NCBI GenBank assembly: GCA_963210315.1
Contig: OY723308.1
Span: 558,001 to 622,000 of the forward strand
Direction of reading: 5' to 3'
DNA: 64,000 nt
DNA from: Rhynchopus euleeides
Taxonomy: Eukaryota; Euglenozoa; Diplonemea; Diplonemida; Diplonemidae
In this document: piece after piece, positions 46,767-57,700 of the stretch
Layout: each line of letters begins with the position of its first letter
How positions within the stretch are numbered: position 1 is the first letter of the stretch
The notes under the pieces: model-generated
Databases searched by the model: none
What the model was told of the DNA's origin: nothing
Seen by the model: the letters and a program-made list of their open reading frames with translations, nothing else
Translations under genes and position numbers: made by a program

Positions 46767-47496
46767 CGTTGCAGGGTGAGGGTGGGTGGTGCAGCGGCAG
46801 GGGGGGTGAACCCCCTCTGCTGATGATGCCTGGTGGGGTGGGTGAGGAGGGGGGAGGGGGTGTAGGGGGGTGTAGTGAAGCTGGGACTGCAGAGAGTTGG
46901 CTTCTTCGATATGCAGGTGGTGTGTCTGAGACATGGTGTGACATGCAGCGTTGTCGTTGTGACCTGATTACAACCCTTTACGATGCTGTAGATTTTTCTT
47001 TCGCCCAAACCACTGACACAATGGACCGAGAAAATTTGACAAATGGACGAACAGCGCGGTCGGCTGCAAAGGACGAGGAGCTCCGTGATGACGGAGGTTC
47101 CACGGCTTCCGCTACGATTTATATGTTCATATTGTTGCCAGGGGGCCTGCTCCACGTTTCTGCAGGAAACGCGGAAGACATTGCTGCCCTGATTGGACCA
47201 GCACCGGCGACTGCCGTCGGGAGCCACGTCAGGCACCCGACGTGCGGGATCTCCAGCACCACCGACGTAGGCCAAGCGCAGATGCCTGAATGCGATCTTT
47301 CCAGAAGAAATTGACCGCCGAATTGCTGAACTGCTGAAAGCTCCTCAAAGAAGCTGCTGAAAGCACCACAAGGGCTCAGCGCGTGGCCACCTCTGCTACA
47401 AGTGAGTGATAGTCGCGTCGTGGCATAGCGAAGCATCCCCCTGGGGGCAATATGCTCGTCTACGCCATCGTAGCGGCGGGTATCTCCCAAGCCGCT

Positions 47497-47651
47497 TTCT
47501 CCTGCAACGACGGGCAGCGTCCTGAAGAACATACGCGTGAAGACGAGGGCGATAGGCAACTTCGCGACCGGGGAGTGCCTCTGGGTAGATGTTGCGGGGA
47601 AGGCGAGGAAGAGTGGGTCTGCCCAGCAGCAGCAGACGCCCTGTCCACACC
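47497..47651 (+). pseudogene. Unassigned coding-like fragment
   Basis: Plus-strand frame reading TTGSVLKNIRVKTRAIGNFA then TGECLWVDVAGKARKSG, closed by stops on both sides. A second fragment at about 48420-48540 reads GTRLRFTDRKADTLLAVAMD and ALEMLWGWCEI. Both have protein-like composition unlike the surrounding shadow frames. They could be exons of one gene or relics; I do not recognise the family. Confidence 0.25.
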
Positions 47652-48906
47652 AACAATAGAAGAAGCAAGGGACGCCACCCGTGCAGCAGCAGCAGCGCAT
47701 CGGGCTGAGGCTGGCGAGCGGTGGAAGCCACAGCAGGCAGCACAACGACAGGGTGGACAAGCAGGTCACTGGATACCGCCCCACTCCCCAACTCCTCCCA
47801 TACACGCCTTCTTGCCTCTGCAGTGTGACCGCCAGGGGGGTGGCTTGCTGCCACCCATCCCCAGGGCTCAGCCCTCAGTTGAACTGAGTGCGAGCGTCAA
47901 GACACGCAGGGCGAAGAATCAGCGATCCGGCGGTGCGCTTCGGATACACCTCTTCAGGCTCCACACCCCACCGCACCCCACAGCCTCCACAGCTCCCGCA
48001 GAGAACGCCCACAGGGGGGTTGCTGTGGTGGAGCAGAACACCGGTTCGTCCTCAGAACCCCCCGGAGAGATCGTTCGACCCAACCCCCGTCGGTCCATCT
48101 CCCGATCAGCCCTGGGGCTGAACAGGAGGCATGCTATGACCGGTTTCCCCCGCGTCGCTGCAAAGACAGGATAGGTCTGGTGTGCCTTGCATGGGGATGG
48201 AGACGATGCGTGTTCCGGTTGTGGTCACACTCGCCCCCTCCACGCCACTCGCCGCCTCCCCCTTGAATCTGAAAGCCCTGCAGGGGACTGGTGGGCAGCG
48301 ACGCGGTGGTGATGTGAGGGGCGTCACACACACACACTCACACTCATCCAATTGCTGCCACACGCATCACACTGGCTATGCTGCACGCCCTCCCCCCCCG
48401 CAGTGGCGGCGGTGGCAGCGGGTGGGGGGCCTGTTGGCACCCGGCTTCGTTTCACGGATCGGAAGGCAGACACGCTTCTGGCAGTCGCCATGGATGCGCT
48501 TGAGATGCTGTGGGGCTGGTGCGAGATCAACCCAGGAGGCCGGAGCGGCGCCAACGGGAGTGCAGGCCGCGGCGCAGAAGCCTCAGAAGGCGCAGGCAAC
48601 AACATTCACACACCGTAACCCTCTGGAAACTCCGCTGATGACATCCACAAATCAACGAGGTGGCGTGGGGGTGGGATGGGCCGGGGATGGCGGGGGCGAC
48701 CACCTGCAGAACATCAACCTCGCTATAATTTCTTTTGTTCGGCAGTGTCATTTGGAAACGCGATTTTGAACGATTCTTTTTCATTTCCCTGTGGAAGTGC
48801 CCCATTCCATCTGGAGGGACGCGCGGGTGCCAACGGACCGGCACTGGTGGGGGGAGGAGGTGGCTGGGGTTAGGGGGGTGTGGAAGAAGAAAGCAGAAGC
48901 AGAAGC

Positions 48907-48946
48907 GGGGGCAGGGGCAGGGGCAGGGGCAGGGGCAGGGGCAGGG
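48907..48946. repeat. GGGGCA hexanucleotide repeat
   Basis: About seven tandem GGGGCA units; potentially G-quadruplex forming. Confidence 0.9.
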
Positions 48947-50230
48947 AGCCATTCTCCTCGGCAGAGGGCATGTGAAAAATGGCAGCGGGGAATAAGAAAG
49001 ATCGCGTGTATGCGATATGTGTGTATTAACAGGAGAGCACGTCGTAGATAGTGTGGAAGGAAGGAGGGCGGGAAGAGAGGAAGGGGGTCTGGGATAGGAT
49101 CGGAGAAGCGAGCTTCCGCTCGGCAACACCCCAACCGGCCACACCGTGCATCCCCTCCCCTGCCCCTTCCGGATTTCCTGTCATATCTGACTCCAGACGC
49201 TTTTGAGACGTTATTTTTTTCAAAAAACCCCGTGTGGGGGGCCTTGTCAAACCTTCTTGGCATCATGGGGATCGAAGTGGTAGTCCCTCCTCCTCCTCTT
49301 CCTCGCCCCCCCAGCACGGTGTCATTTGTTTGACTAACGCAGTGCCGTCTTCCATCTCTTTTCTTTTCACCCCCAAGCTCCTTTTTCAACCCTGGAGAGA
49401 GATTGACCTGCCCTCCCTGATAGTCTCCCCGACCCGCCCGCGGCATTCCTCATGTGGACGCCAATCCCCCCTGAACAAGCCACATCATCCTCCTCCACCC
49501 CACCACACACCTCCCATCTGTTGCAACCACGCACACCACAGCACAGGGGGGTTGGAGTTAAGGAAAAATCAAATGCGGGGAGATGGGAGTGGGGGAAAAA
49601 ATACGAGTCGAACCATGTCTGGGACCCTGGTGGAAAGGGAGGGGGTGGGTGGTGTGGGAACAAGATTCCAGCAAGAAAAAGCTGAGGGGGTACGGTGGGA
49701 GGGGGGGGGAGCGTGGGGTATGTGGGAAGTTTGTGGAACACTTGCCGTAGGGTATCACAGAAAGAACCGATGCTGAAACCGTCCACCCGCTCTCCTGGCA
49801 AACAGTAGACCTGATCACACCTGGTTAAACAATGCAAAATGGGCGTGGCAGGGGCGGGGTGGTAAATGGTGGCGAGAGAGAGAGAGAGAGAGAGAGAGAG
49901 CCAGAGAATGGCAACGAGGCGTTGTAATAATTGGATGTCAAAGGGGGGGGGGGGAGGGGCACCCACACTTTTCTTGCACGCACACACCACACACCGCACA
50001 CAGACACACTCCCTTCCCCCAACCCACCCCCACTCCCACCCCCCCTCCCCCTTCTGTTAACAATTGAGGGGACTGAACCTGCTATTTTTGGTAGAAACCA
50101 GTAGAACAGGGCCAAGGGGAGGGGGCCGACGGGGGCGGGGGTGGGGAAAAGGGGGGGGGGTGGCTGGTGGGGTGTGATGCATAGGGGCAGGTTGGCCGTT
50201 TGACACGATTTGAACGTAATTTATTTGTTT

Positions 50231-50339
50231 GGGGGCCCTCGCTACCAGTCACTGCTCGTCACAGCTCGTCAGTCAGTGAGGGGAAGTGGGCTGGAGCTCA
50301 CTTTTTCTCACTCAGTCACACTTGGTAGCGAAGGCCCCC
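50231..50339. repeat. 109-bp foldback element
   Basis: 17-bp inverted ends GGGGGCCCTCGCTACCA / TGGTAGCGAAGGCCCCC with one mismatch, interior with CTCGTCA/TCAGTCAGTGAG repeats. Flanking TTT on both sides could be a short target duplication. Possibly a miniature TIR element. Confidence 0.6.
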
Positions 50340-51778
50340 TTTTGGTTGATTTTTTTTCCCCGTGAATGTGGCTCACGATGTCCCAATATCCCGAAGTCAG
50401 CGCCAAATGCATGACAACGGGGAGGGGCGAGGGGTCCCCTGGAGCGGGGAGAAGGAGTTGGTGTGCAATGTATATGCGCATGTTCAAATGAAGGGGGGGA
50501 GGGTGTAAGGCGTGTGGGGTCGGGGAGATTACCCCCCACGGTGTGCAAAACCGCCCTCACCCTCCTCACCCCTTCTCTCTCTCTCTCCCTCTCACATGCA
50601 CTCCCCCCCTGCCTTCTCCACCCTGCCTTGGGCTTCCCCCCCCCCTTCCCCACCCCGCCCCGCCTCTCATCTCTTGACTATTCCAAAGCCCCCACTGTGG
50701 GCCCGCCTCTGTGAGGTCAGCACACAGACACACATGTAAATCTCATTGTTCAGTGTCGGGTCACATCGAGCAAACCCTGACGGTACCCTCCACTGTGGGG
50801 GACAGACGCATACAGACATGCAAGATTCCCTCTTTTGTGTCGTGTCGACTGCGCCTTGGAGTGAGCTCTGGTGGGGGAGGGGGGGGAGGGGGGGAGGGGG
50901 GGAGGGGGGGGGGGGAGGTGCGTGTGTAGGACCTGCACTGTCACACACAGCAATATTCCTCATTTGCCACCTCCCATATCTACCGGCCGTCTCCCCGGGT
51001 CTCAGCACCGCACATCTCCTTCTCTGCTTGGAGGATTTGTGCAAACTAAGTACAGAGAGAGAGAAACCGTCTGAGAGGAGGCTCCGACTTCTTCCTATAT
51101 CGATAGGCTGTTGCGTGAGGAAATCAGGTGACAAGGTCAGGTTTGTTCCCTGGGGGGAGGGGGGGGGGGCGCAAAGGCAATGAGAAGGATGAAGACAGAT
51201 GTGGGCAAATTGAAGGCCGATATTTTTCTTGCTTTTTTAAAGGAAACGGGGGGGGGGGTATAGAGGCCTTTCTCGCATGCATGCATACTGCTTGGTGCTA
51301 TTTTAAGGGGGGATGGGGGGGGGGGGGGGGGTGAGGGTGGGAGGGCAGAAGACGGGTTGTTATGACAGGTCGACATAGAGGTAAATATCCAATATTGTTA
51401 TGGCAAGCGGTGGGCGAGGTGGGGAATGTGTCTGTTTGAGAGAGATGGGGTTGTTGCTGCAGAGAGAGCTGTATGTCGAAGAAGCTCTCCCGCTCACCCC
51501 CCCCCCAAGGAAAGTTTCATTCTTCTGTTTACTGTGTGTACTTTTCCATTCCTTGCTGCAGATCCTTTTTTGCGCCGTTTGCGGGTGATTCCTTTCTTTG
51601 TAGTTTCCCTGTCACTCCGGTCCCCACAAGAAAACATAAAGAAACAGAAACCCACCACTCCACCGCCCCAGCCCCAACCCCAGTCCCAGTCCAAAGACCC
51701 ATCACTCCCCGGAAGGGGGTGCGACGGGACGTTCATGGGTGCCCCAACCTGCTGAAGGTGTCTACGCCTCTGTCACCT

Positions 51779-54700
51779 CTACTTGCCCGAAGGGGGCACA
51801 GAACGGCGGGCCGGGAACTCCAGGTTGGAGCCCTGCTGCTGGCGGGCAGTGGACGGCTCCAGCGCAGTCTTGCTCATCAGCTGCTTGACAACATCCTCCG
51901 AGTCGGATCCGTAGGGGAGGTTGCTCTCCGAGGGGGTCACCTCGTCGCCACTGATGGCGTCCATAGCTACAACACAGACACCGACGCAGATGGACACCGA
52001 CAGCACGGCGATGATGATCCACAGCCACACAAGGTCGGTGTTGCAGCGGAGCTCCACCTTGTCCACGTCAACTGCGAACATCCCGCTCAGGTAGTACATG
52101 TGGGAGGTGGTGTGGACCTTGGACCGCATGCAGCAGTACCCCTTGTGCTGCAGGGAGTCCACTTCACGGTCGTACTCCGACCGCCCAGCCTCGTCAGTTG
52201 CCGTGCGCTTCCAGAACTGCTCCAGGTAGGTCTGTGAGGGGGTCAAAAATGGTGGTGGGGGTGAGGAGGAGTCCCAAGGCACGGAAAGTTTCCGAATTTG
52301 GAGGCACTGAACGAACAATGCAAATAAATACAGAGGAGCCAGGGGAACACAACTGACACATCACACACACAATGTCCCACGCTGCCTCTGTCCCCCTGCA
52401 CCCCTCCTCGACGGGGTTCCCTGGGGAGGCGTCGGCTAAGCCGGCGCCGAGCGAAGCTGCAGGGAAGAGGCACAAGTGGGTGCTGAGGGAAAAGGAGTGG
52501 AGTGCCGACGTCAGGCACTCAACCGACGAGCTGGCCGCCAAGGGCGGCGTAATGCTGTGCGCCAAAGGCGACGCACAGCGCCTGATCGCGAGGTGCAGGG
52601 AGCACCCGCCGCCGGGACCGGCGGCAATCCTGACCGTCGAGGCGACGGAGGGGGGGAAGGGGCGCAGCCGCGTCCTCTCCCTCCTGGTCGAGCGCGACGG
52701 CGAGACCCGGGGGCTGCGGCGGCACCTGCTGCAGCTCCACAGTGACCCCGTACACTACGGGGCCAGCAGCAGCCCGGGCCTGAAAGCCCCCAAGGGCAGC
52801 CGGGAGTGGGTGGTGATGGAAGCACCGCCAGCCACCCCCCTCACACACACACACATCCGCACCTGGCTGCGGGCCCACGGCGCGGAGCCGGACGCGGTCA
52901 TCGCGATGACCGGCACCACCTGGGCCCGCCGCTTCAAGGTGGGTGTGGACAGTCGACAGGTCAAGGACCTGCTGCGTGCGAGCGGCGAGAGCGACATCTT
53001 CTGCCGCCCCCACTTCCACACCACCACACACCCCGACACAGTCGTGCGCCTGCCGCCCGACACCACCATCCAGCAGGCACAGGAGAAGGCGAGCCGGCTG
53101 AGCGGAAGGGTCGTCCTTGTCAAGGGCGGCCTCGGCATCGCAGTGCCGAACACCGCCGGGCACCACGCCACGGCAGCAGTCGTCGGCGACGAAGCTGCAA
53201 CCCCCCTGCAGGGGAAATATGTGCTGGAGGGGCTGCCCCCGGAGTACACCGCCCGCTGCACCCGGGACCTGCTGGAGGAGATGGGCTGGCAGGCGCGCAT
53301 CCTGGCGTCAACCAGGGTGCCGAACGGGCGGGCAGTCCTGCTGCGCGCCCCCACCACCCCCCAGAAACTCGGCGCGTACTGCGTCGACAACAACACCTAC
53401 CTGGTGTTGCGGCGGTACCGCGAACCCGAGGACTTGGGGCTCTTCCCCCGCCGGCGGAGGCCAAAGCGCACCAAGCCCCCACCGGAGCCGACCCCACCAC
53501 CCGCAGCACCGGAGCAGCCGAAGGGAGGAGTGCCGGGGAGTGAGCTGGCGAGTAAGAAGACAAAGAAGAAGACGAAGAAGAAGGGGGCCACGACCGACGC
53601 TGAGATGAAGGACAGCGGCCCCCCCCACGCCACCACCACTACCACCGACCCCGCCGCCGCCGCCGCAGCAGCAGCCGCCGCCGCCACCAACCTCGCCAGG
53701 GTGCAAGCCCTCCTCGAGCAGGCGGAACAGCGTGCTGCCGAGGCAGAGCGGCGGGCAGCCGCTGCAGAGGAGCGGGCCGCGAACCAGGAGAGACAGTTCG
53801 CGGCCGCCCTGCAGGCAATGCAGGCCCGCCTGCAGCACCTGGAGGCGGCAGCACATCCGCAGTCAAAACCGAAGAAGACCACCAAGCCGGGCACCAGCTC
53901 CCCCTCCCGAAAGACCGAGCCGGCCGCCACCACCCCAAACCGGGGGACCAAGGGCTCACCCCCGAAGTCCGCCTCCCCGGCCAGAACCCACACGGGGCTA
54001 ACCCCCAAGAAGAAGAGCCGGGCACTCTCTCCGTCCCGGACCGCAACCCTGCGCACAAAGCACCCGAAGGAGCGGTTGCACAAACGTCAGTGCGAAGAGG
54101 TCCTCTTCAACTGACGGGGAGGCCCGCCATCTCCAGGCCTGCAGCGCCACATCTACGAGACCGGGCGTGACCTCCTCCTCAGGGCGGGTGACATCGAGCA
54201 GAACCCTGGCCCGGCGCAGCACCTCAAGTGCCTGACCTGGAACTGCAACGGACTCACCGAGGCAAAAAGGGCGGAGCTCCAGCACCACCTCGCAACCCAG
54301 CGGTATGACGTAGTGCATCTGCAGGAACTCCGAGCAGCACAGGGGGGGGACCCCAAGTTCCCGGGCTACTCCGTCTTTCTCCGACGCCGCACCCAGAAGC
54401 GCTGTAAGGGGACGCTCACCTCCGGAGGCGGGATCGCAACCCTAGTGCGGGAGGACCTACACGCGACTCTTATTGCCACCGCACCAAACGCCAGTGTGAC
54501 CGAGACCCTCACGGTGCGCGTCACGGGGCCAGAAAGCGCTATCACCTTCACCAATGTATACCGCCCCTCGGGAGTCGGCACTAGCAACGACCCACGCCGC
54601 GACGACTTCTCTACATCCCTGCTACCACACACGCCGGAGTCCATCATCGCCGGCGACTTCAACATCCACAACCGTGCCTGGGATAAACATGCGCGCTGCG

Positions 54701-57700
54701 ACGACAAGGGAACAGACCTGTACCACTGGTCCCTCCTCAACGGCATGTCGCTGTGCAACGACCCTGACCACCCCACACGCATGCGCCGCGACTCCAAGTC
54801 CTCGCCGGACATTGTCTTCGCCCACTACGAGCTGGGGGAGGTCACCTGGAATACCCTAGACCAGTGGCAGTCCGATCACTTCGCCATACAATACACCGTC
54901 CCCTTTGCACGAACGCCAGCTGCAGCCACACACCCGGCAGCTAAAGCCCGCCAACTATGGAACTGGGCAGCGGCAGACTGGCCCGCATTCACTGAGGAGC
55001 TGGAACGGCTGTCACGCAAAGTGACGAAGTGGAATGACCCGAAGGAATCCTTCCACAAGTGGCTGGGACTGGTACGCACGGTCGCAGCCAAACACATCCC
55101 GACGAAGCGAAGCTCTCGCCCCCGCAAGCGGTGGTTCACAAGCAAGGTGAAACGTGCGATACGGGCGCGGAACGAGGAATCGCGCAGACACGCCCAGACC
55201 GCACACCTGTCCCAGGACGACTACGACAAGCTGGACAAGCTGACCACCGACGCCACCAACGCCGTCCTCGAAGCAAAGCGCACAACCTGGGAAACCAGGT
55301 GCCAGGCCGCGAGCACCAGCAGCGACCTCGGCGCCACCTTCCGGCTTGTGCGAGAACTCGACGGCCGCAAAATCCAACAGGCTGCCTTCCCACTTGTCGA
55401 CGGAGGGGTCCCGGTGACCGACCCCAAAGCTAAGGCGGACCTCCTCTGCAGCCACTACGCCAAGATCAGCGAAGGAAGCGACCAACAGCCACAAGCAGCA
55501 CACACCCCGCAGCATGCGAATGACCAGACACCCCCCGAGCTCTCAGCTGCCGAAGACGACTTCTCCAAAGAGGAGCTGAACGCGGCTCTATCCGAACTGC
55601 AGGAGCGGAAATCCCCAGGGCCTGACGACCTCAACAACGAGCTGCTGATGCATCTGGGCCCCCAGGCACGGCAGGGACTCCTGCATGTGCTCAACCTGTC
55701 GTGGAACAGCGGCATCCTCCCCGACGCGTGGACACGAGCAGTCATCATCCCGATCCTGAAACCGGGGAAGCCAGCAACGGCAGCGTCCTCGTACCGACCA
55801 ATCGCGCTCACCAGCACAGCGTGCAAGGTGCTAGAAAAAATGGTGAAGAGGCGCATGGAGCAGCTCATGCTCGACGACGCCTACCCACAGGTGGAGGGGC
55901 ACTGCGCGAACCAGGCAGGGTTCCAGCGGCTGAGATCGACAACCGACCAACTAGCCTACATCACCCAAACAGCGACGGACGCCCTCTCCTCCGGAAAGGC
56001 AGCTGTCACCCTGTACTTCGACCTCGAGAAAGCCTTCGACAAGGTCAGCAAGCACGCAGTCATCAACAGTGTCAGACGGAAGGGCTTCCCCCCGAAATTC
56101 ACCAGATGGCGACACAACTACCTCAGCAACCGCCGAGCCGCCGCACAGGTGCACGGGGTAAGAAGCGACTACTACGACTTCAACAACGGGGTCCCGCAGG
56201 GAACAGTGCTCTCGCCCCTGCTCTTCAACTGCGTGATGGACGATGTATCTCGAGCCATCACCGCCTCCCCTAACATCCACCCAGCGGTGTTCGCAGATGA
56301 CATCGCAGTACTCGTCGTCGGGGACAACTACACTGAAGCCCTAAGCACCGCACAGGGCGTCATATCCACACTCGCCGCCGAAATCCCACTCCACGGGCTG
56401 CAGCTCTCCCCCAGTAAATGCTGCTACACGCTGATGGGAACGACGCCCGCAGCGTTGGGCGAGCACAGACGCATGGAGCTCCCAGACGGCACCCCCCTCC
56501 AGCACGAATCGACAGCGAAGTACCTCGGGGTCTACATCGATGCCTGCCACACGATGACAGACCACGTCGACCACGTCGTGACCACCTGCATGCGACGCCT
56601 GAGCATTCTGCGTATGTTGGCAGGCACTGACTGGGGCTCAAGTGGAGACACGCTGCGCCAGGCCTACCTGACATATGTCTACCCCATCCTGATGTACGCC
56701 GCCAGCGTCTACACCCCTGGCCTGTCCACGAAGAACCTCAAACGCCTGCGAGATGTCCACCGCATGGCAGCCCTGATCATCACGGGCTGTATGAAGAACA
56801 CCAGCACGGCAAAGCTCCTCTGGGAATCACACCTGCGAGACCTCGACCTCGACTTCAAGGTCGCGGTGTGCACAGACCACGAACGCTTCCGCCGCGTGCC
56901 CCACTCCCCAGGATACCGGGCGCAACTAAACACCGGGAACACGGGAGGCAGCTGGCTACATCAGGCACGGAGTCTGGTGAAATCCTCGAAGGTCGACGGG
57001 CGCACCCCCCTGCTGGCCCCCCTGCATGCAGCACACCCCATCCCCCCCTGGGAATGGAACCTGGTGCTGCCACGAGTACACATCCTGGCGACGCTGCCGG
57101 GGCTCACCGCCCCAAAGGCCGCCACCCCGAAAGACACCCTCCGGGACCTGGCAGAGCAGACCATCCAGGCCCTCCCGACATGCGCCTGGCATGTGTACAC
57201 CGACGGGTCAGTCTCCAACTCCACATCGCGGCAACAGCAGGGCGGCGCAGGAGCAGCGGTGTACAGCATGCCGGAGGGCCGCCTCAGGAAAAAGCTCGCC
57301 TGGCCGGCAGGACTCCGCTGCATCAGCTACCAGGCGGAGCTGGTGGCCATCAGAGAATCCCTCGCTCACCTATGCACCCTGGTATCCCCAGGCGAAACGA
57401 TCGCCATCCTCACAGACTCGCAGAGCGCACTGAACGCGCTGCTGAGCGGCCCGCAGCGAGCGAGAGGATCCACCGAATGGGACATCTGGAGGTGGTTGAA
57501 CGAGCTCGCCCAAACCCACGATGTCACCACCCACCTCCGCTACATCCCGTCACACGTTGGGGTAGCAGGGAACGAACTCGCTGACAAACAGGCGCAAATC
57601 GGTGCCTTCCGGCCGCAGATGGAACCGGTTAGCCTCGCGTCGGCTCGTGTCGTCCTCCGCCGACACATCTACAACGACGCAACGGTGCCCCGCACGGACA

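Larger units (their letters stand above)
46767..51778. other. Intergenic, possible gene remnants
   Basis: Upstream of MMS19 the sequence is normal in base composition to about 48600 and contains coding-like stretches, listed separately where visible. From 48700 on it is G/C-tract rich with GA (49873-49900) and CT runs. No complete gene can be assembled. Confidence 0.4.

Noticed and set aside
54112..54114. UGA reassigned to a sense codon
   Set aside because: TGA also terminates ORF2 (58078-58080), MMS19 and the YR frame, so a reassigned code is unlikely.
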